64,000 nt of DNA from Spirochaetia bacterium (GTDB lineage Bacteria > Spirochaetota > Leptospiria > Turneriellales > JAOUOS01). The DNA lies in NCBI GenBank assembly GCA_029880265.1, contig JAOUOT010000010.1, positions 1 to 64,000 of the forward strand, written 5' to 3'. The notes beneath the pieces are model-generated. The model was not told the DNA's origin. It did not search any database and saw only the letters and a program-made list of their open reading frames with translations. Positions 10,771 to 21,395 of the stretch are shown piece by piece. Positions within the stretch are counted from its first letter, which is position 1. Every line of letters starts with the position of its first letter. A program made the position numbers and the translations under genes.

Positions 10771-12771
10771 ATGCTAAAAAGAAAGAACAATCGAAAAATA
10801 AATTTATATCTGTTTATTATATTGCTTCTTGTATTTGCCGCCTCTGCGGCGATGTATTTTACTCTTGAAGCTATTGAAAAGAAAGTTCGTCAAAATTATC
10901 TTTCTTCTCTTAAATCAATCTTAAACGTGACTCACGAGTCGCTGCAAATCTGGAAAAAAAATACAACAGAACGCATAAAGATATTTTCTAAAGACGATGA
11001 ATTAAATAAGATGATAAAAAAACAGCTTGAATATAAAAATGGTATTCAAAAATTAAATTCTTCGGCTTCAATAAAAAAGATGAAGAGTTATTTTAACAAA
11101 CGTTTTTTATCTGAAGAAGAAAACGGTTTTTTTGTAATTGATTTAGAATATGTAAATATTGCTTCTTCTCGCGAATCTAATATTGGGCTTCAAAATTTTC
11201 TTGCTCAAAACCATAAACAATATATTCAAAGAGCTTTTAAAGGCGAAACCGTTTTTATTCCGCCGGTAAAGTCAGATGTGGCAGTAAAGACGAATTCAGG
11301 AAAACAGATTTCTGGCTACCCGTCTATTTATGTTTTGACCCCGGTATATTCAGATAGTATCGTTATTTCTGTTTTGGGAGCGCAGATAGATCCGTATAAT
11401 ACCTTCAGCAAGATTGCGCATATAGGACGAATGGGAAATTCTGGAGAAACTTATTTTTTCAACTCAGATGCAAAGCTTTTAACTTCAAGCCGTTTTGAAG
11501 AGCGTCTTGTTCAAATGGGATTATTAAAAGAAGAGACGCCCAGCATATTAAATGTTGATATACGCGACCCTGGGGGTAACCTGCTTGAAGGGTACGTTTC
11601 TGAAATGCCGCGCGAAAAGCAGCCTTTTACGGTTATGGCGCAAAGCGCTCTTAAGAAAAATAACTCAAGCAATGATTCGGGCTATAACGACTATCGAGGC
11701 GTTTTGGTCATTGGCGCGTGGCTTTGGGATAACAATATTGATATCGGTATAACTACAGAAATTGATCTGGAAGAGGCGCTTGAATCTTATCATCGAACCA
11801 GAATAACGGTTATATTTATGCTTGCCGTTGTCTTGTTTTTTGTTTTTGGAATGTTCGGCATTATCTTGATATATCGCCACAAAAATGAAGCGTCTCTTAG
11901 ACAGGCCGCCGCTGTTTTTAGCAACATTAAAGAAGGTATAGTGATTACAGATACCAGAGGCGTTATTGAAGATATAAATTCGGCTTTTGAAGAGATTACC
12001 GGTTATAGCGCCAAAGATGTTTTAGGAAAAAACATTAATATTTTAAACACGGGAACGTTAAACGAAGACTTTTACATGAAAATGTGGAACGAGTTAAGAG
12101 AAAAAGGCTCATGGAAGGGCGATTTCAGGAATAAAAAAGCAAACGGCGAAATGTTTGTTCAGGAAAGCTCTATTGTCGCCATAAGAAACCATAAAGGAAA
12201 TATTATAAGATATGCCAGTATATTCAGCGATATTACCGAAAGAAAAGACGCTGAACTGGTTCTTAAAAAAATGTCAATAACCGACGGTCTTACGGGTATC
12301 CCGAACAGAAGAATGTTTGACGATATCCTGAAAGAAGAGACAAACCGTATGATGCGCACAAAAGGTTCTCTGGCCCTGGTTTTAATTGATGTTGATTTTT
12401 TTAAGCAATACAACGATAAATACGGTCATCTTGCCGGAGACGAATGTCTTCAAAAGCTGGCGCGAGTTTTTCAAAACGCCGCAAGGCGCTCCGGAGAGCT
12501 TTCGGCGCGCTACGGCGGCGAAGAGTTTGCCGTCATACTGCCTTCAATTGAAAAAGACAGGGCATTTGAATTTGCCGAAAGAATTCGCCTCGATGTTGAA
12601 AAACTTAAAATACCCCATGAGCTTTCAAAAGCAGCCTCTTATGTCACTATAAGTCTTGGCGTAGGGTACGCAGACGGAAGCGTGAAAATTACCGCCGAAG
12701 AACTGCTAAAAAAAACCGACGCTTCATTATACGAAGCGAAAAAACAGGGGCGCAACCGGGTCGTAGGGTAG
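10771..12771 (+). CDS. Membrane diguanylate cyclase: periplasmic sensor, PAS, GGDEF
   Basis: Two TM segments, PAS (IVITDTRGVIEDINSAFEEITGYSAKDVLGKNINIL), GGEEF motif RYGGEEFAVILPS. Confidence 0.93.
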   Translation: MLKRKNNRKINLYLFIILLLVFAASAAMYFTLEAIEKKVRQNYLSSLKSILNVTHESLQIWKKNTTERIKIFSKDDELNKMIKKQLEYKNGIQKLNSSASIKKMKSYFNKRFLSEEENGFFVIDLEYVNIASSRESNIGLQNFLAQNHKQYIQRAFKGETVFIPPVKSDVAVKTNSGKQISGYPSIYVLTPVYSDSIVISVLGAQIDPYNTFSKIAHIGRMGNSGETYFFNSDAKLLTSSRFEERLVQMGLLKEETPSILNVDIRDPGGNLLEGYVSEMPREKQPFTVMAQSALKKNNSSNDSGYNDYRGVLVIGAWLWDNNIDIGITTEIDLEEALESYHRTRITVIFMLAVVLFFVFGMFGIILIYRHKNEASLRQAAAVFSNIKEGIVITDTRGVIEDINSAFEEITGYSAKDVLGKNINILNTGTLNEDFYMKMWNELREKGSWKGDFRNKKANGEMFVQESSIVAIRNHKGNIIRYASIFSDITERKDAELVLKKMSITDGLTGIPNRRMFDDILKEETNRMMRTKGSLALVLIDVDFFKQYNDKYGHLAGDECLQKLARVFQNAARRSGELSARYGGEEFAVILPSIEKDRAFEFAERIRLDVEKLKIPHELSKAASYVTISLGVGYADGSVKITAEELLKKTDASLYEAKKQGRNRVVG

Positions 12772-12910
12772 ACGACGATATCTCAGATATTTAGACATTT
12801 TTGGCCGATAATATAAAAAAATAATAGCAAAACTCTAAAATAGCGTTAAAAGATTTATTATTTTCTATACAAAATCTTTTTAATTTACGGTTATACTATA
12901 TTAATAAACG

Positions 12911-14515
12911 ATGAAAAAAATTAAATTAGTATTTTTACTGGCTTGTATTTTAATGGTCAATTGTACGTCTACGGGCTGGATAAGGCCCGATTTGAAAGAC
13001 GATTTAGAAGGCGATGAGAAAACGCAAATTCGAAATCTTGAAAACCAAAAAAAAGAATTAGCCAATGAAAAAATACAAACCGAAAAAATTGAAAAATCTG
13101 TCGCGATTTCGCCGGTTGAAGATAAAAACCCCGAAGCTCTTCTTTTTAAGAAAAATGATGATTTGCCTTCGACCAAAATACAAAACGGAAAATATCCGGT
13201 TCAGCTATCGGGCGATCGATTTGTCAGAGAAGTTAAATTTCATCCGCGAGTAAAGAAAGAAACAACCGTCATTACAATTATGGGAAACGCGCAAATAAAA
13301 TACGGCAATATGATATTGAAAGCCCCTATATTTGAAGTTTTAGGAGAGAAACAGCAATTAGCTGTCGCGAAAAAGGGAATTACTTTTGAAGATAAAAAAG
13401 AGAAGATCGATTTAATAGCCGGTTTTGCCGAATATTTTAAGAATGAAGAAAGGCTGATTGCGCGAAATAAACCGCAGATTAAATGGCGGCGCATAAAAGA
13501 GCGCGATGAAATTAAGATTCGTTCAAATGAAATAGAAAGAATTTTTGCTTCAAAAATGACAACAGCCTGGGGCAACGTATATGTCGAAAACGACGAGATT
13601 TATTTGTTTGCCCAAAAAGCTTCGTTATATGAAAAAGAAAAAAAACTGACGGCAGAAAAAGAGCCTAAAATATTTCAGAAAGAAAATATTATATCAGCCG
13701 GATTTATGACCTATTATATTGATAAGAAGAAAGTTATATTAACTAATCCCGTTAAAATTTTATTTACCGCTCCCGAAGGCGCGGGTTCAGAAATTATAAA
13801 TACAGAGCAAAACAATGAAGGGTCTCAAAACGCTGAAAGGGGAAAAGTAACCGGCGCAATAGAAAGCTATGAAGCCGTTTATGAGTTTTCTAAAGATATA
13901 CCCGAAAAGAAAGTCATATTATTAAATTCGGGAAATAATAAGCCGGTAAGAGTTGAGAACGACGATTTTTTTATGACATGTCAAAAAGTTAAGGCCGCAG
14001 GAGAAAAACAGGAGAGAATTACAGCTCAGGGGAATATAAAGGGATATATTAAAAAAAGCAATTTATGGATATTTTCAGAGTTGGCCGATTATTTTCGGGA
14101 AGAAAAAAAACTTATTATTCAAACTGTTGAAAATAAAGATAAAAAAGAAATAATGCCGCAAATTGACGTATATTCCGGCGGAAATAAAAAAAATATGAGT
14201 TTAAGCGCGAGAATCATTGAAAGAATAATTCCCGAAAAAAAAATAATCGCAAGAGGAAACGTTCAAATTGAATACTGGGGAGAGCTTCAAACCGGCATTC
14301 TTGACGATTCAAAAAGCGGCGGAGAAAATGGAAAGGTCGTTATGGGCGGCGAATGGGCAGAAATGACAGACGACGATGAAACGGTTGAAATAACGGGAAG
14401 CCCCTTTATCAAGAGCGGAAAAAATAAAATCTATGCGACGAAAATAATATTATTCAGCAAAGAGAAAAGAGCAGAGATAAAAGGCAAGATTCACGGTTCT
14501 TTGGGAAAAGAATAG
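12911..14515 (+). CDS. OstA/LptA-like lipoprotein with repeated OstA-type segments
   Basis: Lipobox LMVNC; repeated ITIMGNAQIKYGNMILKAP / AWGNVYVENDEIYLFA / ARGNVQIEYWG... Confidence 0.7.
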   Translation: MKKIKLVFLLACILMVNCTSTGWIRPDLKDDLEGDEKTQIRNLENQKKELANEKIQTEKIEKSVAISPVEDKNPEALLFKKNDDLPSTKIQNGKYPVQLSGDRFVREVKFHPRVKKETTVITIMGNAQIKYGNMILKAPIFEVLGEKQQLAVAKKGITFEDKKEKIDLIAGFAEYFKNEERLIARNKPQIKWRRIKERDEIKIRSNEIERIFASKMTTAWGNVYVENDEIYLFAQKASLYEKEKKLTAEKEPKIFQKENIISAGFMTYYIDKKKVILTNPVKILFTAPEGAGSEIINTEQNNEGSQNAERGKVTGAIESYEAVYEFSKDIPEKKVILLNSGNNKPVRVENDDFFMTCQKVKAAGEKQERITAQGNIKGYIKKSNLWIFSELADYFREEKKLIIQTVENKDKKEIMPQIDVYSGGNKKNMSLSARIIERIIPEKKIIARGNVQIEYWGELQTGILDDSKSGGENGKVVMGGEWAEMTDDDETVEITGSPFIKSGKNKIYATKIILFSKEKRAEIKGKIHGSLGKE

Positions 14516-14604
14516 GGTATATCGTTTAAGACTTATCTATAGGCGTGTATTGATTGACAGCCTTGCTCTTAAACAATAAAAATCCCTAAAATATTTAACT
14601 AAAA

Positions 14605-16974
14605 ATGAAAGAAGAGAAAGAAAAGAAAGAAAAGACCAAACAACCTTTAAAAAATAAGAAACAAAATATTTTTAATAAGATAAAAAAGTTTGGGCTTGAA
14701 ATATTAAAAGAAGAAGAGGCCGCCGCCGATAGCGCGAAAAAAATAGCAAAAAATCTTGTAAAAGGTTTTATCGCGGCTGTGCATAAATTCATTAAAGACG
14801 AAGCTTTAATTAGAGCGACTTCGGTCAGTTATTCTCTGGTTATAAGCTTTATTCCCGCTTTAGTTGTGGCCTTGATTATCGGCTCAAAATATATCGATAA
14901 AGAACTGGTTTTTTTATACGCGCAGGAGTTCTTAAGAAAAGAAAATATACAAATTGATTTAATGCCGTATAAAGAAGTTATCGATACGCTTTTTCAAAAC
15001 GCGAACGCCATCGGCGGTATCGGTTTTATGGTTATGTTTTTCTCGGCGACCAGCGTTTTAAGAAATCTTGAGAATGCTTTAAATAAAATATGGAAAGTTC
15101 AAAAACAAAGACCCTTTATTCAGAAGATTTCTGGGTTTATGATGGTTATGATATTTGGCCCCATGCTTTTAGCCTTGGGCATATCGTTTGCCGATTCGTT
15201 GTTTTCAAAATTTGTATCTCCTGATTTAAACGTTATAAAATACATTGAAGACGATCCCGTTATTTTGGGCGAAAAGAATGTCTGGTTGAAAAGAACGGGT
15301 AACGCATGGCAATATTTAAGCGTTATTGATAAAGTAGACGAACAGGCTCAAAAAGAACCTGTTATATTTAACGCCTCAGTAAATAAAATTTATGAAGGCG
15401 AAGAAAAAGAAAAATATAAAGCCAACGCGGCTTATGCCGATTTATCGTCTTTGAAAACGGCCTCTTTTAAAGACGCCGCAAAGATAAAAAATAAGATTTG
15501 GCTTATTGCCGATCAAGGCGTCATGCTTTATTCAAAGAATAACGGCAAAACATGGGATGTTCAAAAATTTTGGCGCGAAGATATTATGCTATTTGAGCCC
15601 TCATTTAATAAAATAAAGATGTTTGACGAAAACAGGGGAGTTATTATAGGCAAAAAAGGTTTAATTTTAGTAACTGAAGACGGCGGAAAAAAGTGGCGGC
15701 CCAATTACCATCCGCATGTAAGAGAGAATTTTAACGATATTGTAACGATAAATCAAGATACTCTGGTTATTGCGGGCGATTCTTATGCGCTTTTAACGAG
15801 CAAAGACAGCGGAAAATCATGGGAGATTCCCGTTAATTTTGAAGCGACCCGAACAATAGAAAACGAAAATTTAAGAAGCGTCTACGTTTTAAAAGATAAA
15901 ATAATGATATGCGGCGATCAAGGCGTGTTATTGACAAGTTCTGATGCGGGCGTAAATTGGCAGAAAAAAAGACTAGGCGCGCGAAAGTATGATTTCAATA
16001 AAATATTATTTATAAACGCCAAAAAAGGTTTAATCGCCGGAGAAGACGGAATAATGGCATATACAAAAAACGGCGGATATGACTGGCATTTTGTCGATTC
16101 TAAAATAACGCAAAATATTAACGATATTTTTCACATAGCTCATGAAAAAAAAATTTATGCCGTTGCAGACGCCTATCATATTTTAGCCGCGCATGAAGAT
16201 ACATTTTATGATTTTAATATCGCGCAAAAATCTCCGTTTTGGCGGCAGTTCATTTCGGCCGTGGCCAACTTTATTTTGCCATTTTTTGTCATTTGGATTG
16301 TTATCTTTCTGGTTTATAAAGTAATTCCGTATACGCAAATAAGCGGCAAAGCGGCAGGCATAGGCGCCGCGGCGGCTTCTCTTATGCTGGTCTTGTTTTC
16401 ATATTTTTTGAAATTTATTCCGTTTTTTTTCAAGGGAACAATCGCAATTTACGGTACCCTGGCGGCGATACCGATAGGTCTTTTGCTGGTTTATGCCATG
16501 ATTTTAATTGTATTGTTTGGGGCAGAGACGGCTTTCTTTGTTCAGTATCCCTATATGGCCAGGCTTTCATTAAAGCAAATGACGACCCAAACAGAAAAAA
16601 AACAAATCTGGTACGGCTTTAAGGTTCTTCAAATTATTTTTGAAGATTTTGAAAAGGGAAGGGGAAAGGTAAAAGAAACAAAATTATTAAAAGCCTGCGG
16701 TAATAATGAAGAAGAACTTGAGTTTATCTTAAATGCTCTTGAAAAGAGGTCTATACTTCAAAGAGTAGACAATATTTTCTGGATGCCCTCTTCTTCGGCA
16801 AAAAACATTTATTTAAAAGATCTTATTGAATTGCTTGACAAAACCGGTTTTGAAATTCCGGCTTTTAACAAAAATGACAAATTCATGAAAGCTTCAAAAG
16901 AGATATTTCAAAAGATTAAAAATCAACGCGTTGATGTCGTAAAAGACGCTACTTTTGAAGATATGATAAAGTAA
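14605..16974 (+). CDS. YihY/BrkB family membrane protein with inserted Asp-box (BNR/Ycf48-like) propeller and C-terminal winged-helix-like region
   Basis: N-term IRATSVSYSLVISFIPALVVALI...GIGFMVMFFSATSVLRNLENALNKIWKV; C-term GTLAAIPIGLLLVYAMILIVLFGAE; middle has NNGKTWDV, EDGGKKWRP, KDSGKSWEI, SSDAGVNWQ, KNGGYDWHF. Confidence 0.88.
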   Translation: MKEEKEKKEKTKQPLKNKKQNIFNKIKKFGLEILKEEEAAADSAKKIAKNLVKGFIAAVHKFIKDEALIRATSVSYSLVISFIPALVVALIIGSKYIDKELVFLYAQEFLRKENIQIDLMPYKEVIDTLFQNANAIGGIGFMVMFFSATSVLRNLENALNKIWKVQKQRPFIQKISGFMMVMIFGPMLLALGISFADSLFSKFVSPDLNVIKYIEDDPVILGEKNVWLKRTGNAWQYLSVIDKVDEQAQKEPVIFNASVNKIYEGEEKEKYKANAAYADLSSLKTASFKDAAKIKNKIWLIADQGVMLYSKNNGKTWDVQKFWREDIMLFEPSFNKIKMFDENRGVIIGKKGLILVTEDGGKKWRPNYHPHVRENFNDIVTINQDTLVIAGDSYALLTSKDSGKSWEIPVNFEATRTIENENLRSVYVLKDKIMICGDQGVLLTSSDAGVNWQKKRLGARKYDFNKILFINAKKGLIAGEDGIMAYTKNGGYDWHFVDSKITQNINDIFHIAHEKKIYAVADAYHILAAHEDTFYDFNIAQKSPFWRQFISAVANFILPFFVIWIVIFLVYKVIPYTQISGKAAGIGAAAASLMLVLFSYFLKFIPFFFKGTIAIYGTLAAIPIGLLLVYAMILIVLFGAETAFFVQYPYMARLSLKQMTTQTEKKQIWYGFKVLQIIFEDFEKGRGKVKETKLLKACGNNEEELEFILNALEKRSILQRVDNIFWMPSSSAKNIYLKDLIELLDKTGFEIPAFNKNDKFMKASKEIFQKIKNQRVDVVKDATFEDMIK

Positions 16975-17790
16975 TTGATTCAAGTGAAATTTGCTTTTAC
17001 CATTCAGTACTCTGGTCATTCTTTTTATGGGTTTCAAAGACAGAAAGATTTTCGTACTGTTCAAGAAACTATTGAAAATGCCTTATTTACCCTTTTGCGT
17101 CAGAATATTCGCATTCATGCCGCCGGCAGAACCGATACGGGCGTTCACGCCGTCGGTCAGGTCATTCATTTTTCATACGGCGGCAAAAGCGCTTTGTTAA
17201 ATGATTTGCATAAGTTTATTTATGCCGTTAATTCGGTACTGCCGCCTGAGGTTTCTTTTGTTTACGGCAGGCCGGTATCTAACGATTTTCACGCGCGTTT
17301 TTCGTGCAAGGGCAGAGATTATTTATATAGAATTTTAAACAGCCCTTACAGAATGGCCCTGTACCGCGAAACGTCTCATTGGGTAAGATCAAAGCTTTAT
17401 ATAAAAAGAATGCGCGAAGCGGCTGAAAGATTGATTGGCGAGCATGATTTTGCCGCCTTTACAAAAGCAATATATAAAAAAAACGGAGAGAAAACCGTAA
17501 GAAGAATCGATAAAATTTATATTGTTGAAAGTTATCCTTTTGTCGATTTTTATTATTGCGGTTCGGGCTTTCTTCATAACATGATTCGAATTATTACGGG
17601 AACCCTATTACAGGCAGGCAAAGGCAAACTGACGCCAGACGATATTTCAAATATACTAAATGATCAGCAAAGAGATTTAGCCGGCCAGACCATACCGCCG
17701 TGCGGGCTGCATTTTATAAACGCGTATTATGACGAATATGAAACGCCCGTTGAATTATTGCCGTTTAGCGCAGACAAGGTCGTCGAGTGA
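16975..17790 (+). CDS. truA: tRNA pseudouridine(38-40) synthase TruA
   Basis: FTIQYSGHSFYGFQRQ, AAGRTDTGVHAVGQVIHF, FHARFSCKGRDYLYRI; TTG start. Confidence 0.96.
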   Translation: MIQVKFAFTIQYSGHSFYGFQRQKDFRTVQETIENALFTLLRQNIRIHAAGRTDTGVHAVGQVIHFSYGGKSALLNDLHKFIYAVNSVLPPEVSFVYGRPVSNDFHARFSCKGRDYLYRILNSPYRMALYRETSHWVRSKLYIKRMREAAERLIGEHDFAAFTKAIYKKNGEKTVRRIDKIYIVESYPFVDFYYCGSGFLHNMIRIITGTLLQAGKGKLTPDDISNILNDQQRDLAGQTIPPCGLHFINAYYDEYETPVELLPFSADKVVE

Positions 17791-17954
17791 TTTATACGCC
17801 GCATTGGCCCGCGGTATGCTTCGTTTATTATACAAAAATTTAATATTTTTTACTCGTCACGCTGACTCAAACATAATTTTAATGCAAGCTCAAAGCGCGG
17901 CGATTAAGAACGGTTGTATCTCAGGCGCTAAGAGGGCTAAAAGAGAGAAAGAAC

Positions 17955-19082
17955 TTGTCTGAAAAGTTGATAAATCCGTATCCTGTATTAAAAATTTCGC
18001 GTAAGGCTTTAAGAAATAATCTTGAAGTTTTAAAAAAAGTTATTTCAAGATCAGATAAAGACGTAAAAGTCTTAATACCGGTAAAGGCAAACGCCTACGG
18101 TTTCGGAATTTCAACTCTGTTGCCTTTTTTTCAGGAAGAAAAAATAGAATATCTCGGGGTGGCAAACCCTTATGAAGGCGAGATGCTGCGAAACTTAGGT
18201 TGGCGGCATGAAATATTAAACCTCGGCGGATTTTATCGCGAAAACGCGGACGATTTTTTTAAGAATAAGATCATACCGTCTGTTACCGATATTTGGCAGA
18301 TATCTCTGTTAAACGAAAGAGCCAAAGCATATAATCAAAAGGCAAATATTCAATTAAAGCTTGATTTTGGCATGGGCAGAATAGGCTTCAAAGAAGAAAG
18401 TTTTCATGAAATGATAACAGAGATTAAAAAAGCCGAAAATCTTAAAGTTACGGGTATTTTCATTCATTTGCCCTCGGCCGATTCTGACGATATGAACGCG
18501 ACCAGAAAAATAATTGAAAAATTCTCAGGCGGCGCAAAATATTTAATTAACGAACTGAATTTAAAAGAAAACGAAGTTTTACTTCATGCGGCAAACAGTT
18601 ACGGAACTCTCTTGTATCCTGAAAGTCATTTTGATATGATAAGACCGGGGCTCGTTTTTTACGGATACTTTCAAAACCGAAAAGATAAAGAAAAGCTTGA
18701 AAAAAAATATCCAATAAAACCCGCGTTATCTTTATGGGCAAAACCAATAAGCGTTAGAGATTTAAAAAAAGGCGATACCATATCTTATGGCTCGACTTAT
18801 ACGGTAGAAAAAGAGAATATAAACGCGGGAGTCTTTCCTCTTGGGTATGCCGACGGCATTTTAAGGGCCCTTTCAAATAATATTGTTTTTGAAGATTATC
18901 CTTTATTGGGCAGGGTCACAATGGATCAAATCGTATTGGGCGGCGTTTACGAAAAAGAAAAGTATGTTCAAATTATAGGCGAAAAATCGCCGCCTCTTGA
19001 ATATTGGGCAGATGCGGCAAATACGATTACATATGAAATATTAACCGGTTTCGGCGGCAGGCTTCAAAGAGAACTGGTTTAG
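17955..19082 (+). CDS. alr: Alanine racemase
   Basis: VLIPVKANAYGFG, LKLDFGMGRIGF, VFPLGYADGILRALSN, TMDQI; TTG start. Confidence 0.93.
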   Translation: MSEKLINPYPVLKISRKALRNNLEVLKKVISRSDKDVKVLIPVKANAYGFGISTLLPFFQEEKIEYLGVANPYEGEMLRNLGWRHEILNLGGFYRENADDFFKNKIIPSVTDIWQISLLNERAKAYNQKANIQLKLDFGMGRIGFKEESFHEMITEIKKAENLKVTGIFIHLPSADSDDMNATRKIIEKFSGGAKYLINELNLKENEVLLHAANSYGTLLYPESHFDMIRPGLVFYGYFQNRKDKEKLEKKYPIKPALSLWAKPISVRDLKKGDTISYGSTYTVEKENINAGVFPLGYADGILRALSNNIVFEDYPLLGRVTMDQIVLGGVYEKEKYVQIIGEKSPPLEYWADAANTITYEILTGFGGRLQRELV

Positions 19083-19529
19083 GGGATGCCCCTTGAAAAT
19101 AATTTCTTCTGATATAATTTTACTTCCGTTTAGTTTTACGCGCATAACGCCGTTTGATTTTAAAAATTTATCAAGCCCGTGAAGTTTCTCAAGAGCTTCC
19201 TGAAGATTTTCAAATTCATAATAAATTGCGTAATTTTGAGATTTGTAATTATATGGGTAAGGCATAATCATTAAAAGCGTTACTCTGTGAATATTTTGAG
19301 ATTCTTCTAACGCAATATGAGAGACCTTTCTTTGCCAGACTATTTTTTCAAATAAGGTATCTTTGAGGTTTACTTCTTCTCTTGGCGCAGTTTTTTGCCC
19401 GTTTTCAGAGAAAAGAGGAAAGCTCATGATAATAAATAAAAAAGAAAAAAATAAAAATACTCTTCGATTAAAATTAAAAAGCAATAAAAAGATATATTCT
19501 ATTTTTCTAGAAATTTGCCTTATATTCAT
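19041..19529 (-). CDS. Secreted hypothetical protein, 3' end overlapping alr antisense
   Basis: 162-aa ORF with N-terminal hydrophobic signal; convergent 42-bp overlap with alr. Confidence 0.55.
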   Translation of the reverse strand: MNIRQISRKIEYIFLLLFNFNRRVFLFFSFLFIIMSFPLFSENGQKTAPREEVNLKDTLFEKIVWQRKVSHIALEESQNIHRVTLLMIMPYPYNYKSQNYAIYYEFENLQEALEKLHGLDKFLKSNGVMRVKLNGSKIISEEIIFKGHPLNQFSLKPAAETG

Positions 19530-19549
19530 GCCTATAAGATCGGCATATT

Positions 19550-19972
19550 TTAAGATTTTTTTTCTTTTAAATAAGGAACATACTGCATATCAACCATGAG
19601 TATATGCGAGGTCAGCCATTCAAAAATAAAATCTTTTAATTCAGATAAATTGACCTCTTTATTCGCGTCAATATCGTCTTTATATTGCATTACTTTTAAT
19701 GTAAGCATATCATGCCCCAGCTTATGCTTTGTTAAATCAGGGTAATCGTTTAGCTCTAAAAGATTTTCTTCAAAAATAAAATGTTTTAAGGTGTAATCGA
19801 GAAGATCCATGACAACTTCAATAGCCATTGAATTGCCTTCTTCGTTATTTTTTAGTTGATTATTAAGTTTTTCCAGAAGATCAAAAATTCTTTTATGCTG
19901 ATCGTCTATGTCTTGATTGCCCGTTAAGTATTTCTCGTTCCAGGTTAATTCTGTCGTTGTGCTCATGTCCAT
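19550..19972 (-). CDS. Bacteriohemerythrin
   Basis: WNEKYLTGNQDIDDQHKRIFDLLEKL...HFIFEENLL...HKLGHDML...WLTSHILMVDMQYVPYL iron ligand pattern. Confidence 0.95.
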   Translation of the reverse strand: MDMSTTTELTWNEKYLTGNQDIDDQHKRIFDLLEKLNNQLKNNEEGNSMAIEVVMDLLDYTLKHFIFEENLLELNDYPDLTKHKLGHDMLTLKVMQYKDDIDANKEVNLSELKDFIFEWLTSHILMVDMQYVPYLKEKKS

Positions 19973-20026
19973 TAATCCTATAATATAATATAAAAAAAAA
20001 TCAAGTCAAAAAAAAATGAAAATAAT

Positions 20027-21346
20027 TTAAAAATTTTCAAAAACAGCTTTTCTTACCTCGTCGATTTCAGAGTCTAATTCAAGCGGTTTGTTTTGATGTT
20101 TTACGGTTACATCGTCAAGAGAGCTTTCATGGTATTTTACCTTGAAATCGGCAAATTTTAAGCCGTTTGCCGTAGAAATAACCACTACCGACTCGTCTTT
20201 TGTAATAATATTTTGATTTTTTAGCTTCAGCAGAGCCGCAAGAGCCACGCCGGTATGGGGGTCGGTAAAGAGCCCCGATTTATCGGCAAGACCGGCTGCA
20301 TTTGAAAGCTCGTCTTCAGAAGCTTGCTCTACAATACCGTTAAATTCTTTCAGCGTGTTTACCGCCTTATCTATTGAAACGGGGTTTCCTATTTGTATGG
20401 CTGAGGCCAGAGTTTGACCGGCTTTAACCGGCTTGAAATTTTCAAAACCGTTTTTATAGGCAAGATACAGCGGGTTTGCTTTTTGCGTCTGGGCGACGGC
20501 AATGCGCGGTTTTTTTTGAATAAGACCCAAATCATAGAGCAGACTAATGCCCCTGCCTAAGGCCGATACATTGCCAAGGTTTCCGCCGGGTATGATAAAC
20601 CAGTCGGGAACCTGCCAGTTTAACTGCTGTATAACCTCTATGCCCACGGTTTTTTGCCCCTCAATTCTAAGACTGTTCATTGAATTGGCCAGGTAAATTT
20701 CTTTTTCAAGAGTCAGCTTTTGCACGATTTCCATACATCCGTCAAAATCTGTGTTTAACGATAAAACAAGAGCGTTATTTGCAACCGGTTGTATAAGCTG
20801 GGCGAGAGAGATTTTATTTTTAGGAAGTAAAATAACGCATGGGATATCTGCCTTTGCTGCATATGCGGCAAGAGCCGCGGATGTATCGCCGGTAGACGCG
20901 CAGGCGATGGCTTTTACGGGTTTCCCTCTTTTAATCATAGAGTTTACCTGGCTTACAAGTACTGTCATGCCCAAGTCTTTGAAAGAGCCTGTATGGCTGT
21001 TTCCGCAGAGTTTAACCCTCAGATCTTGATTAAAAAGGCTGTCAAGTTTTTCAGATTTATAAAGATAGGTATAACCTTCGCCCATTGAGACAATATGCTC
21101 GTTTTCAATTTCGGGAAGAACCCATTCTTTTTTCGACCATACCCCCGAATCGTCGGGAAAGTCTACCGAACGGTATCTGGCCGCAAATTCAGACTTCCAG
21201 CTTTCGGCAGATTTCTCTTTTAGTGCCGTTATGTCATGAAAGACTTCAAGAAGACTGTTGCAGTTTTTACACCGGTAAATTACTTGGTCGAGATTGTATT
21301 TTTCGCCGCATTTTGATATACACTGAAAATATGCCGTATTTTTCAT
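20027..21346 (-). CDS. thrC: Threonine synthase
   Basis: YRCKNCNSLLEV, GNSHTGSFKDLGM PLP lysine motif, ASTGDTSAALAAYAAK; start trimmed to MKNTAYFQC. Confidence 0.93.
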   Translation of the reverse strand: MKNTAYFQCISKCGEKYNLDQVIYRCKNCNSLLEVFHDITALKEKSAESWKSEFAARYRSVDFPDDSGVWSKKEWVLPEIENEHIVSMGEGYTYLYKSEKLDSLFNQDLRVKLCGNSHTGSFKDLGMTVLVSQVNSMIKRGKPVKAIACASTGDTSAALAAYAAKADIPCVILLPKNKISLAQLIQPVANNALVLSLNTDFDGCMEIVQKLTLEKEIYLANSMNSLRIEGQKTVGIEVIQQLNWQVPDWFIIPGGNLGNVSALGRGISLLYDLGLIQKKPRIAVAQTQKANPLYLAYKNGFENFKPVKAGQTLASAIQIGNPVSIDKAVNTLKEFNGIVEQASEDELSNAAGLADKSGLFTDPHTGVALAALLKLKNQNIITKDESVVVISTANGLKFADFKVKYHESSLDDVTVKHQNKPLELDSEIDEVRKAVFENF

Positions 21347-21395
21347 GCAGGCATTTTTAAAAATGATCACATGTTTTCAATGATAATTTGATTTA

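Noticed and set aside
17729-17962. 77-aa ORF between truA and alr
   Set aside because: Overlaps both genes, no signal or family resemblance.
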